64,000 nt of DNA from positions 8,085,001 through 8,149,000 of the forward strand of contig NZ_JAVDYB010000001.1 in NCBI RefSeq assembly GCF_031458235.1, read 5' to 3'. The stretch is from Catenuloplanes atrovinosus (GTDB lineage Bacteria > Actinomycetota > Actinomycetes > Mycobacteriales > Micromonosporaceae). A model generated the notes under the pieces. The model was not told where the DNA came from. It saw nothing but the letters and a program-made list of their open reading frames with translations, and ran no database searches. Each line of letters opens with the position of its first letter. Position 1 is the stretch's first letter. The position numbers were made by a program, and so were the translations under genes. Shown one piece after another: positions 29,554 to 37,517 of the stretch.

Positions 29554-30321
29554 TCAGGCCCCGGAGAGCGTGACGACCGCGGTGACCGCCTTGTCGACGA
29601 TGGTGCTCAGCGCGCGGGGCAGCACCGCGATCGCGGTGCCGCCCAGCAACAGCACCAGGAAGATCTTGGCGGGGAAGCCCAGCGAGAACGCGTTGAGCGC
29701 CGGCGCGACGCGGTTGAGCAGGCCGAAGCCCACGTCCGTGAGGAACAGCACCGCGATCAGCGGGCCGGCGATCTGGATCGCGGCCAGGAACATGTCCGCC
29801 AGGCCGTCGGTGAGCAGCTTGGAGAGCGTCTCCAGGGAGAGCGTGTCGTTGAGCGGCAGCGTGGTGTAGGACATCATGAAGCCGCGCAGCACCAGCTGGT
29901 GCCCGTCCGTGGCGAACAGCAGCGTCACGGCGAGCAGGTTGTAGAACCGGCCGAAGATCGAGCTCTGCACCTGGGAGAGCGGGTCGAACGCCATCGCGAG
30001 CGTGAAGCCGCCGAACAGGTCGATCATGTCGCCGGCCGCCTGGATCGCGGCGAACAGCAGCGCGGTGAGGAAGCCGAGCGCCGCGCCGACCACCACCTGT
30101 TCCACCACGCTGATGAGAAGAGCCGATGTCGCCAGCTCCGGCACCTGACCGGCGAGCTTGGGCGACATCGGCAGGGCCAGCGCGAGCGCCAGCAGGGCCT
30201 TGATCCGTCCCGGAATGAGGCGGGAGTTGAACGGCGGGCAGAGCGCCAGCCACGCCGACGCGCGCACCATGGCGAGCAGCAGTGCCGTGAGGTTCGCGGT
30301 CTGGAGCTGCATCGACAACAT
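29554..30321 (-). CDS. fliR: Flagellar export gate protein FliR
   Basis: A 255-residue integral membrane protein with about six hydrophobic segments. Conserved FliR features include RIKALLALALAL near the N-terminus and DVGFGLLNRVAPALNAFSLGFPAKI near the C-terminus. It forms the export channel with FliP and FliQ. ATG at 30321; a second ATG at 30312 would also serve. It follows the downstream copy of fliQ by 18 bp. Confidence 0.94.
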   Translation of the reverse strand: MLSMQLQTANLTALLLAMVRASAWLALCPPFNSRLIPGRIKALLALALALPMSPKLAGQVPELATSALLISVVEQVVVGAALGFLTALLFAAIQAAGDMIDLFGGFTLAMAFDPLSQVQSSIFGRFYNLLAVTLLFATDGHQLVLRGFMMSYTTLPLNDTLSLETLSKLLTDGLADMFLAAIQIAGPLIAVLFLTDVGFGLLNRVAPALNAFSLGFPAKIFLVLLLGGTAIAVLPRALSTIVDKAVTAVVTLSGA

Positions 30322-30339
30322 CGCCCGGCCGGCTCCTGC

Positions 30340-30609
30340 CTACCCGAGAAGGCTCGGGATCCGATCGAAGAGGGTGTGCGTGAAGGACAGCATCTCGTGC
30401 AGCATCCAGTTGCCGCTGACCAGCAACGCGACGCCGCAGGCGATGGCCTTGGGCACGAAGCTGAGCGTAGCCTCCTGGATCTGGGTCACGGACTGGAACA
30501 GCGAAATGGCGAAGCCGATGGCCAACGCGGTGAGCAGCACGGGCGCGCACAGCTTGGCCGCGATGGTCATAGCCTCAAGCCCGAGGTGCACAACCTGCGT
30601 GTCGGTCAT
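30340..30609 (-). CDS. fliQ: Flagellar export gate protein FliQ, downstream copy
   Basis: 89 residues, two membrane helices, standard FliQ (MTIAAKLCAPVLLTALAIGF, FVPKAIACGVALLV). It differs from the second copy at 31331-31600 only at two residues near the C-terminus (HT instead of QG), while the DNA differs at roughly 20 of 270 positions, mostly silent. About 110 bp upstream of the start are also related between the copies. This copy is next to fliR. Confidence 0.95.
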   Translation of the reverse strand: MTDTQVVHLGLEAMTIAAKLCAPVLLTALAIGFAISLFQSVTQIQEATLSFVPKAIACGVALLVSGNWMLHEMLSFTHTLFDRIPSLLG

Positions 30610-30695
30610 AGTCCGCCTTCCGTCGGTTTCCGCGGTGGCTCGTGCCCCGCTGAGAACTACTCTCCGCCACCACCGTCGCGGCCCGGTTACCCGCC

Positions 30696-30713
30696 CGGTC
30701 GCCACTCGGTAGC
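30696..30713 (-). promoter_or_regulatory. Possible activator box upstream of the downstream fliQ
   Basis: Read on the minus strand: GCTACCG-AGTG-GCGACCG, two half-sites 11 bp apart, 87 bp before the fliQ start. It matches the flgB and flbD boxes. No clear CTCA -35 follows; the -10 candidate is only partial (GCGGAGA). Confidence 0.4.
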
Positions 30714-30719
30714 AGCCCG

Positions 30720-31284
30720 CCACGTCTTCGCCCCCGCTCGTCCGCCGCCGAGCGGTCCGCCCGACCCGCTGCCGAACGATCCGCCCGGCATCCGTCCGCG
30801 CCGTCCCGCGAGGCCGCCGCCCATGCCACGGGATTCCCGCGTCGTCCCTCCGCGCCGGACGCACTCCCGCCCGCCTTTGCTCTGCTTACCTGCACGAAAG
30901 GGGCCGAAACGGGCACGGCCGGTGGGCGGTCGCCCTGCGGCTTTCGCGGCGGTTTGGTGTTGTAAACAGAGCAAATCCGTCCGGTAAGCAGAGCAAAGGC
31001 GTCAGGTAAGCAGAGCAAAGCCGCGGGGGTACGCGGGTGGCGGGCGACGGGCGGCAGGGGGGACGTCGGCGGGTGCGGGTGGAGGGGGCGCGTGGCGGGA
31101 GGTGAGGGAGGCGGGAATCGCGTGCGGGTTTCGGTGACCAGCGGCGGCTCCGGACGGCGGACCGGAGCGGAGCGCCAGCGGAGTCGGAGGGGAGCTGGAG
31201 GTTGGCCCGCGGGAGCGTGCGGAGGGTGACCGCGCCGGGAGCGGGAAGATCTAGATCTTGGGCCTTCGCGAGAGGCGGAAGGGG
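30720..31284. other. Intergenic region between the two fliQ copies
   Basis: About 560 bp of extremely GC-rich sequence without a credible gene. It holds an interrupted repeat cluster (30876-31019) and a perfect 14-bp palindrome, AAGATCTAGATCTT, at 31246-31259. Codon statistics in all frames look like shadow frames, and no Shine-Dalgarno precedes any start. Confidence 0.6.
30876..31019. repeat. Cluster of TTTGCTCTGCTTACCTG repeats (one forward, three inverted)
   Basis: TTTGCTCTGCTTACCTG at 30876-30892. Inverted copies are at 31003-31019 (exact), 30982-30997 (one difference) and around 30961-30975 (degenerate). The forward and exact inverted copies bound a 144-bp element of the same type as that at 21683-21780. 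Confidence 0.8.
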
Positions 31285-31316
31285 GCAGGGCCCGGGTGGG
31301 GGAACCCGGGCCCTGC
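31285..31316 (-). terminator. Hairpin after the upstream fliQ copy
   Basis: Perfect 13-bp stem GCAGGGCCCGGGT / ACCCGGGCCCTGC, 15 bp after the stop of the 31331-31600 fliQ. It suggests that much of the fliP-fliQ transcript ends here and that the second fliQ needs its own promoter. Confidence 0.65.
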
Positions 31317-31330
31317 GTGGGGGAGACGTG

Positions 31331-31600
31331 TCAGCCGAGCAGGCTGGGGATGCGGTCGAAGAGGCCCTGGGTGAAGGACAGCATCTCGTGCAGCATCCAG
31401 TTGCCGCTGACCAGCAGCGCGACGCCGCAGGCGATGGCCTTGGGGACGAAGCTGAGCGTGGCCTCCTGGATCTGGGTCACGGACTGGAACAGCGAGATGG
31501 CGAAGCCGATGGCCAGCGCGGTGAGCAGCACGGGCGCGCAGAGCTTGGCGGCGATGGTCATCGCCTCGAGCCCGAGGTGCACAACCTGCGTGTCCGTCAT
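31331..31600 (-). CDS. fliQ: Flagellar export gate protein FliQ, upstream copy
   Basis: 89 residues, two helices, intact. It ends SFTQGLFDRIPSLLG, where the other copy has HT for QG. It follows fliP by 108 bp, the normal fliP-fliQ order, whereas the other copy is next to fliR. Silent differences between the copies exceed replacements, so both appear to be under selection. FliQ surrounds the FliP/FliR channel in four copies, so two isoforms could mix in one gate. Confidence 0.95.
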   Translation of the reverse strand: MTDTQVVHLGLEAMTIAAKLCAPVLLTALAIGFAISLFQSVTQIQEATLSFVPKAIACGVALLVSGNWMLHEMLSFTQGLFDRIPSLLG

Positions 31601-31708
31601 GTTCCGCCTTTCGCCGAGTGGTCGCGGCGCTCGTGCGCCGCTGAGTAGTACTCTCCGGCACCGGCGTGGCGGAACGGGTTCCGGCCGAGTGGCCGATCGG
31701 TAGCAGCG

Positions 31709-32485
31709 TCAGCCGTAGCTGCCGACGAGCGCGGTGATGATCAGGCTCCAGCCGTCGACGAGCACGAAGAGCAGCAGTTTGAACGGCAGCGCCACGGTCA
31801 CCGGCGGCAGCATCATCATGCCCAGCGACATCAGCGACGCGGACACCACGATGTCGATGATGAGGAACGGGATGAAGATGACGAAGCCGATGATGAAGGC
31901 GGCGCGCAGCTCGGACAGGATGAACGCGGGCACCAGGGTGGTCAGCGGCACGGCGTCCGGGTTGGCCGGGCGCTCCTCGTTCGCGACCTTGGTGAACAGC
32001 GCGATCTCGTCCGGCCGGGTGTGATCCAGCATCCAGGCGCGCAGCGGCTGCACGCCGTCGTTGAACGCCTGGGTCTGGTCCTTGTCGCCGCTGAGGTAGG
32101 GCTGCACGCCGGCCGCGTTCACCTCGGACAGCACCGGGCTCATGATGAAGAACGTGATGAACAGGGCCAGACCGGCGATGACCTGGTTCGGCGGCATCGA
32201 GGTGAGGCCGAGCGCGTTCCGGGTGATGCCGAGGACCATGAAGATCTTGGTGAAGGCCGTGCAGAGCAGCAGCAGCGCGGGCGCCACGGAGAGCAGCGTC
32301 AGGCCGATCAGCAGCACGATCGAGGTGCTCGGCTGACCGGCGTCGCCACCACCGTTGATGTTGATGTCGATGGTCCCGGGGTCGGTCGGCTGCGGTGCGG
32401 GCGCGGCGCCGGCCGCCGCCGGACCGCTCAGCACCAGCAGGCAGCCGAGCAGGACGACCAGTGCGGTGGTGCGCCTCGCGGTCAT
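31709..32485 (-). CDS. fliP: Flagellar export gate protein FliP
   Basis: 258 residues with a cleavable signal peptide (ALVVLLGCLLVLSGPAAAGA), as is normal for FliP, then four membrane helices with TAFTKIFMVLGITRNALGLTSMPPNQV and MSLGMMMLPPVTVALPFKLLLFVLVDGW. It is the main pore-forming subunit of the export gate. ATG at 32485 overlaps the fliO stop by 4 bp. Confidence 0.95.
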   Translation of the reverse strand: MTARRTTALVVLLGCLLVLSGPAAAGAAPAPQPTDPGTIDININGGGDAGQPSTSIVLLIGLTLLSVAPALLLLCTAFTKIFMVLGITRNALGLTSMPPNQVIAGLALFITFFIMSPVLSEVNAAGVQPYLSGDKDQTQAFNDGVQPLRAWMLDHTRPDEIALFTKVANEERPANPDAVPLTTLVPAFILSELRAAFIIGFVIFIPFLIIDIVVSASLMSLGMMMLPPVTVALPFKLLLFVLVDGWSLIITALVGSYG

Positions 32486-32928
32486 CGGCGGACCGTCCGC
32501 TCCCTCAGGAAGTTCAAGGTCTGTGACCAGGTACGCCCGGAGGTCACCGGGCCGTCCAGCGGGCGCTCCACCAGCACGCTCTCCTCGGCTCCCTCGCCGC
32601 TGAGGTCCTCGCCGGGCTTGACGTGCTCGGGCAGCGTGATCCGGTTCCGCCGTTCGAGCGGCCCGGCCAGCTGACGTTCGACCGCGGCCAGGTCGGTCTC
32701 GCCGAGCAGCGTCACCTGGCCCTCCGTCACGCCCACGATCAGCGCCCGGTCCACCACCCGGATCAGCGCGACCGAGGAGCCGCGGCTGAGCTGCGCGCGG
32801 GACAGCACGTCCAGCGCGGCGCCGCTGTGCCGGCCGGTGAGCGGCCTCTTGACCAGGCGGGCCAGCACCCACATCAGGCCGAAGACCACGGCCAGCGAGA
32901 AGGTGATCCGGAGGACGAGCTCGAGCAC
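32482..32928 (-). CDS. fliO: Flagellar protein FliO
   Basis: 148 residues with one N-terminal membrane helix (LVLRITFSLAVVFGLMWVLARLV) followed by a small FliO beta domain (LDVLSRAQLSRGSSVALIRVVDRALIVGVTEGQVTLLGE) and a disordered tail. FliO is the assembly chaperone for FliP rings. GTG start at 32928, 10 bp after fliN. Confidence 0.9.
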   Translation of the reverse strand: MLELVLRITFSLAVVFGLMWVLARLVKRPLTGRHSGAALDVLSRAQLSRGSSVALIRVVDRALIVGVTEGQVTLLGETDLAAVERQLAGPLERRNRITLPEHVKPGEDLSGEGAEESVLVERPLDGPVTSGRTWSQTLNFLRERTVRR

Positions 32929-32938
32929 GGGACGTCAC

Positions 32939-33679
32939 CTACTCGTTGGGAGTCATGATCTCGGTGATCCGGATGCCGAAGTTCTCGTCGATCACGACCA
33001 CCTCGCCGCGCGCGATCAGCCGCCCGTTCACCAGCAGGTCGGCGGGGCTGCCGGCGGCACGGTCCAGCTCGACGATGGTGCCGGGCGTGACGGAGAGCAG
33101 CTCGCGCACGCTCATCCGGGTGCGCCCGAGCTCGGCCGAGACCTCCATCTCGACGTCGTGCAGCATCTCCAGACCGGCGCGGACCGCGGTGGCCGGCGCG
33201 GCGGCCCGGGGTGCCACGTCCGCGCCCTCGGACGGCCACGGCGAGAGCAGCACCGCTACCGCGGCCCGCACCTCGCCGCCCTCCAGCAGCGGCACGCTCA
33301 CCGTCAGGTCGCCCTTGACGGTCAGCGCGCTCATCGCGACCGCCGGCTCCATCACCTGGCCCGGGTCCAGCACGACCGGGCCGAACGCGCGGGCCGCGCC
33401 CTCCAGCGCCGGCCGGATCGCGGTGGCCAGGTCGAGTTCGCCGAGCGGGCTGGTCCGCAACGCCTCCGCGAGGTCCGCACCGACGATCACCACGACCTCG
33501 CCGGTGGCCGCGCCGCTGAACCGCGCGGTGACCGCCTGGCCGTCCGGCAGATCCGTGATCGCGCCCGCCATCGGCTGCCCCACCTGCAACGGCGTGCTGG
33601 TGGGCAGCACGGCGAGCGCGGCCTGGGCGGCGGAGCGCGCGAGCGTCAGCTGCGAGTCGGTGACGGTGGCCGCGGTCAT
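32939..33679 (-). CDS. fliN: Flagellar motor switch protein FliN (FliY-like length)
   Basis: 246 residues. The C-terminal ~80 form a SpoA domain (LHDVEMEVSAELGRTRMSVRELLSVTPGTIVELDR...GRLIARGEVVVIDENFGIRITEI), the FliN signature. The N-terminal ~150 residues look like a CheC/FliM-middle-type alpha/beta domain but lack a visible ExxN phosphatase motif, so I do not call it FliY. It is part of the C-ring with FliG and FliM. Confidence 0.92.
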   Translation of the reverse strand: MTAATVTDSQLTLARSAAQAALAVLPTSTPLQVGQPMAGAITDLPDGQAVTARFSGAATGEVVVIVGADLAEALRTSPLGELDLATAIRPALEGAARAFGPVVLDPGQVMEPAVAMSALTVKGDLTVSVPLLEGGEVRAAVAVLLSPWPSEGADVAPRAAAPATAVRAGLEMLHDVEMEVSAELGRTRMSVRELLSVTPGTIVELDRAAGSPADLLVNGRLIARGEVVVIDENFGIRITEIMTPNE

Positions 33680-33701
33680 GCGTGCACCCCCTGAGGCTGC
33701 G

Positions 33702-34658
33702 TCATTTGCGGGAGTCCTCCTTGGGCGAGGGCACGATCAGGCAGGCGAGACGCGCTCCCTGGGTCCCGGGGACGGCATGGGCGAAGACGGTGTCGTTGAC
33801 CACGACGGAGAGGGGGACGGTGACCGGGTGCCCGAGCGGCACCACGTCGCCGGGGCGCAGATCGACGATGTCGTCCGTGCGCATGCGGATCGGCTGGAAG
33901 CGCACCGCGACGTCCAGCGGCGCGAGCGACAGCCCGGTGGTGAGGTTGCTCTGCGCGCGCAGCAGCGCCATCCGCTCGTCCGGGGTCAGCTGCACGTCCT
34001 CGGTCGGCTTCTCCAGCACCGGCAGGATGCTGGCGAACGGGATGCAGATGCTGGCGATCGACTCCTCGGAGCCGACGCGGATCTCGAACGAGGTGACCAC
34101 CACGGCGTCGCCGGGCGCGATCGTGCGGACGAACTGCGGGTTGTACTCGATGGCGCCGAGCTTCGGCTGGACCGTGACCATGGCCTCCAGCCCGTACGCC
34201 AACTCGCCCAGCATCTTCTCGATCAGGGCGCGCAGCAGCGGCATCTCCAGGTCGGTCAGCGGGCGTTCCGGCTGCGCACCGCCCGGGCCGCCGAGCAGGT
34301 GGTCGATGCTGGCCATCGCGGTGCTGAGCGGCACCTCGAAGAGGATCGAGCCGGTCAGCGGCTCCAGCGTCACCACGGCCAGCACGGTCGGGTTGTTGAG
34401 CTGGGTCTGGTACTCCTCGTAGGTGAGCTGCTCGATGGCGAGCAGGCCGACCTGGGAGACCGCGCGGAGGCGCGTGGTGAGCAAGGTCCCGCAGCTGCGC
34501 GCGTAGGTCTCGAACGCCATCTGCAGGTTCCGCATGTGCTCGCGGGACAGCTTGATCGGGCGCCGGAAGTCGTAGGGCTGCGGGCCCGTACCTCCACCGC
34601 GACGCGACATGCGGCCCGATGCGACTTTGCCGGAGACCGCGGACGGCGACTTGGTCAC
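33702..34658 (-). CDS. fliM: Flagellar motor switch protein FliM
   Basis: 318 residues. The middle CheC-like domain (PYDFRRPIKLSREHMRNLQMAFE..., LLGGPGGAQPERPLTDLE) and a C-terminal SpoA domain are present. The usual N-terminal CheY-binding peptide (LSQ-x-EIDALL) is missing; instead the protein starts with a basic Ser/Gly/Arg stretch of ~25 residues. GTG at 34658 is the first possible start in this frame. fliN lies 22 bp downstream. Confidence 0.93.
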   Translation of the reverse strand: MTKSPSAVSGKVASGRMSRRGGGTGPQPYDFRRPIKLSREHMRNLQMAFETYARSCGTLLTTRLRAVSQVGLLAIEQLTYEEYQTQLNNPTVLAVVTLEPLTGSILFEVPLSTAMASIDHLLGGPGGAQPERPLTDLEMPLLRALIEKMLGELAYGLEAMVTVQPKLGAIEYNPQFVRTIAPGDAVVVTSFEIRVGSEESIASICIPFASILPVLEKPTEDVQLTPDERMALLRAQSNLTTGLSLAPLDVAVRFQPIRMRTDDIVDLRPGDVVPLGHPVTVPLSVVVNDTVFAHAVPGTQGARLACLIVPSPKEDSRK

Positions 34659-34781
34659 GCGGTTCCCATCGGCATCTTGAGACCTTCACTGAGGAAACCG
34701 CCCAAACTCCCCTGGGCGGCGCCGGCGTGCCCGGCGAGCTCCGTGGTCCGGAGCCCGCCTCGCACGTTACCGACATGTCCG

Positions 34782-35234
34782 TTATTGCGTGACGAAAGTC
34801 GTGTAGTAGATGGCCATGACCTCTTCCTCGTAGGCCTTCTTGACCTTCTCCTCCAGCTCGGTCTTGAGCTTTGCGCGGCCCTCCGCGGTCTCCAGCTCGG
34901 CGACCTCCACGTTGGTGTACTGGTCGATCGCCAGGTTCAGCGCCTTGCTGCCGTCCGGCTCCTCGGCCGCGGTCGCGGTGGCCTGCAGCGCGATGCCGAC
35001 CTTGAGGTAGTGGCCGCTGGCCAGGTTGATCGTGATCGGGTCCAGCGCCACGATCGCGCCCGGCTCCGGTGCCGCCACGGTCTCCTCCTCGCTCGAGCCG
35101 CCGGCCAGCATCATGTACGCGCCGCCACCGCCACCGCCGAGCAGCAGGACCGCCGCGATGATGATGATCAGGAGCTTCTTCTTGCCGCCCTTCTTCGGGG
35201 CGTCGCCCTCGGGTGCCTTGTCGTCCTTAGCCAT
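34782..35234 (-). CDS. fliL: Flagellar basal-body protein FliL
   Basis: 150 residues. A Lys-rich cytoplasmic start (MAKDDKAPEGDAPKKGGKKK), one membrane helix (LLIIIIAAVLLLGGGGGGAYMML) and an extracytoplasmic FliL domain (VALDPITINLASGHYLKVGIALQ ... EEVMAIYYTTFVTQ). FliL sits around the stator and affects torque. The ATG at 35234 with GGGGAGAT upstream replaces a longer, unsupported frame. Confidence 0.92.
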   Translation of the reverse strand: MAKDDKAPEGDAPKKGGKKKLLIIIIAAVLLLGGGGGGAYMMLAGGSSEEETVAAPEPGAIVALDPITINLASGHYLKVGIALQATATAAEEPDGSKALNLAIDQYTNVEVAELETAEGRAKLKTELEEKVKKAYEEEVMAIYYTTFVTQ

Positions 35235-35275
35235 GGAGATCTCCCCGCGATGTGGTGTGAAAGGTCGGTGGTGGG

Positions 35276-36172
35276 TTACGTGCCGGCGACCGTGGGCAGC
35301 AGCTGCGCCTGGTCCGCCGGGAGGGTGGTCAGGATGATGACGTCGACCCGGCGGTTCATGGTCACCGAGCGCGGGTCCTTCGGGTCGATCAGCGGCCGGG
35401 TGTCCGCGAAGCCGTTCGCCATCAGGCGCTTGGCCGGGATGCCGTCCGCGATCAGCTTCCGGACCACCGACGAGGCGCGGGCCGAGGAGAGCTCCCAGCC
35501 GCTCGGGTAGGCGCCGGTGCCCACGCCGAGCTGGTTGGTGTGGCCGTCGACCTCGACGTTGTTCGGAATCCGCTTCAGCGCAGGCGCGACCGAGTCGATG
35601 ATCTTCGCGCCACCGGGCCGCAGCTCCGCCTTGTTGCCGGCGAACACGACCTCGTTGGTGACCACGGTGACGATCAGGCCCCGCGCGTCGATCGAGTACT
35701 TGACGCTGTCCTGCATGCCGGCCTTCTTCAGCTGCGCGTCGATCTGCTGCTTGATCTTCTCGAGGTTCTCGGCCTCCGCACGGGCGGCCGCCACGTCCTC
35801 CGCGGCCTCCTTGCGGTCGGCCGCCGCCACCGCCTGCTCGATCTGGTCCTGGGTGGCGGTCTTCGGCACGCCCGAGACCTCCTCGGCCAGGCCGGGGTTG
35901 ATGTTCATGATGCTGGCGTCCGTGGCGGAGCCGTCCAGCAGCGAGACGTTGCCCTGGAGGGCGGCCGTCTCGGCGCCGAAGCCCTGCTTCAGGCCGGCCG
36001 CCAGCTCCGCGTACTTCGCCTTGTCGACGTTGCTCATCGAGTAGAGCACCACGAACAGCACGAAGAGCAGGGTGAGCATGTCCGCGTACGAGACGAGCCA
36101 GCGTTCGTGGTTGACGTGCTCCTCGTGCTCCTCGTGGCCGCCCTTCTTCCTGGGCTTGGCTGCCTTGGCCAT
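35276..36172 (-). CDS. motB: Flagellar stator protein MotB
   Basis: 298 residues: a basic/His-Glu-rich N-terminus (HEEHEEHVNHE), a single membrane helix carrying the proton-binding aspartate D31 (LVSYADMLTLLFVLFVVLYSMS), a plug/linker region and a C-terminal OmpA-like peptidoglycan-binding domain (VDGHTNQLG, RRVDVIIL). It anchors the stator. ATG at 36172 is preferred over GTG at 36175. motA is 44 bp upstream. Confidence 0.95.
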   Translation of the reverse strand: MAKAAKPRKKGGHEEHEEHVNHERWLVSYADMLTLLFVLFVVLYSMSNVDKAKYAELAAGLKQGFGAETAALQGNVSLLDGSATDASIMNINPGLAEEVSGVPKTATQDQIEQAVAAADRKEAAEDVAAARAEAENLEKIKQQIDAQLKKAGMQDSVKYSIDARGLIVTVVTNEVVFAGNKAELRPGGAKIIDSVAPALKRIPNNVEVDGHTNQLGVGTGAYPSGWELSSARASSVVRKLIADGIPAKRLMANGFADTRPLIDPKDPRSVTMNRRVDVIILTTLPADQAQLLPTVAGT

Positions 36173-36216
36173 CACTCACCCCCCTCATGGTGAAAACGTT
36201 CCGTGTCGGTCATGGA

Positions 36217-37002
36217 TCAGGCGGCCTTCTTGGCCTTGTCGTCCGCGGCCGGCTTGCCACCCGGCGGGAGCAGGCTGCGCAGCTTCTGGGCGACCAGGCG
36301 CGGGTTGGAGCCGGACTGGATGGCCAGCACGCCCTCGATGGTCAGCTCCATCTGGTCGACCTCCAGCGCGCTGAGCCGGGAGAGCCGGTTGCCGATCGGC
36401 AGCCACAGGAGGTTCGCGCTGAGCACGCCCCACAGCGTGGCGACGAACGCCGCGGCGATCGCGTGGCCGAGGCCCTCGGGCTTGTCCAGGTTCTCCAGCA
36501 CGTGCACGAGGCCCATGACCGTACCGATGATGCCGATCGTCGGTGCGAAGCCGCCCATGTTCTCGAAGATCTTGATCCCGGCCTTGTCCGCCTTCTTCTT
36601 GGCGGTGATCTCGGCGTGCAGGATGTCGTGCAGCTCCTCCGGATCGGTGCCGTCGATCGCCAGCTGGAGGCCGCGCTTGAGGAACGGGTGCGGCACCTCC
36701 TTGACCGCGTCCTCCAGCGCCAGCAGGCCTTCGCGGCGGGCGCGCTCGGCGAGCTTGACCACGTCCTCGACCAGCTTGTCCGACGCCACCACCTTGGCCA
36801 GGAACGCCTTCTGGAACGACGCGCCGAGCCCGGTGGTGTCCTTCATGATGCCGCCGGCCATGGCCGCACCGAGACCGCCGCCGAACACCAGGAGCATCGA
36901 CGGGAGCAGGATGATCGAACTCGCGTGACCACCCTCGAGCGCCTGCACGACGAAGACGATGATGAGCGCGGCGACTACGCCGATGATCGTCGCGAGGTCC
37001 AT
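36217..37002 (-). CDS. motA: Flagellar stator protein MotA
   Basis: 261 residues with four membrane helices. The cytoplasmic loop carries charged residues that contact FliG (LAERARREGLLALED), and the TM3 proline lies in GGFAPTIGIIGTVMGLV. With MotB it forms the proton-driven stator. ATG at 37002 shares one base with the flbD stop, so it is coupled to flbD. Confidence 0.96.
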   Translation of the reverse strand: MDLATIIGVVAALIIVFVVQALEGGHASSIILLPSMLLVFGGGLGAAMAGGIMKDTTGLGASFQKAFLAKVVASDKLVEDVVKLAERARREGLLALEDAVKEVPHPFLKRGLQLAIDGTDPEELHDILHAEITAKKKADKAGIKIFENMGGFAPTIGIIGTVMGLVHVLENLDKPEGLGHAIAAAFVATLWGVLSANLLWLPIGNRLSRLSALEVDQMELTIEGVLAIQSGSNPRLVAQKLRSLLPPGGKPAADDKAKKAA

Positions 37003-37298
37003 CAACGGTCCTTTCGGTGGAGCGGAAGGACCTTCGCGGTCGTTTCCGGGTCGGAGTCGGTGAGGTCGGGGTCGTCGTCCACCGGCTGGTGCGGTGCGGA
37101 GTCGAGGCGCTGCGCCTTGGCGATCAGGCCGGCGCGGTAGTCCATGATCAGGTCGATGAACTCGGGCACGGACTCGGAGATGATGTACTTGGTGCCGTCC
37201 ACGAGCGTGACGACGGTGTCGGGCGTGCAGTCCGCACGTTCGACGAGATCGGGGTTCAGGGCGAACACCGTGCCGTTGAGGCGGGTAACCAGAATCAC
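37002..37298 (-). CDS. flbD: Flagellar protein FlbD
   Basis: 98 residues of the small FlbD/swarming-motility family: ILVTRLNGTVFALNPDLVERADCTPDTVVTLVDGTKYIISESVPEFIDLI is the conserved core (~50 residues), followed by an acidic tail. This is not the Caulobacter NtrC-type FlbD. Its function is poorly known; it is usually found just before motA in Gram-positive bacteria, as here. GTG at 37298 is chosen over the longer frame because the conserved core begins there. Confidence 0.9.
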   Translation of the reverse strand: MILVTRLNGTVFALNPDLVERADCTPDTVVTLVDGTKYIISESVPEFIDLIMDYRAGLIAKAQRLDSAPHQPVDDDPDLTDSDPETTAKVLPLHRKDR

Positions 37299-37364
37299 GG
37301 ATGGGCCGTCCTTGGGCGTCTGCTTGGCTGGGCTGGAAGGCCGTCCGTGGCCTGTACGACAGAC

Positions 37365-37392
37365 TTTTCGACTCCGGCGCCGGTGAGGTGAG
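37365..37392 (-). promoter_or_regulatory. FliA-type promoter of the flbD-motAB-fliL... transcript
   Basis: On the minus strand: CTCAC, 15 bp, GTCGAAAA, about 67 bp before the flbD start. It lies between the flgE terminator and flbD, where a new transcript has to begin. Confidence 0.6.
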
Positions 37393-37400
37393 CCATCACG

Positions 37401-37418
37401 CGGTAGCAGGCCGGTCGC
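37401..37418 (-). promoter_or_regulatory. Activator-type box upstream of the flbD promoter
   Basis: Minus strand GCGACCG-GCCT-GCTACCG, ending 8 bp before the -35 element. The arrangement is the same as at flgB. Confidence 0.6.
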
Positions 37419-37462
37419 AAGCTGTTGCCGGAACTGAGCGGAAAAGCGCGACAAAAAAGCAA

Positions 37463-37494
37463 CCGGGGCGGGCCACGAATGTGGCCCGCCCCGG
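37463..37494 (-). terminator. Intrinsic terminator after flgE
   Basis: Perfect 14-bp stem CCGGGGCGGGCCAC / GTGGCCCGCCCCGG with a 4-nt loop, followed on the minus strand by TTGCTTTTTTG. It is the clearest T-tailed terminator in the window. Confidence 0.92.
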
Positions 37495-37517
37495 CGGGTA
37501 AGAACGCTGACGCGCGA

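Noticed and set aside
31709-32938. A single 409-residue FliP frame
   Set aside because: The upstream part is fliO read in another frame; the ATG at 32485 overlapping the fliO stop gives a normal FliP with signal peptide.
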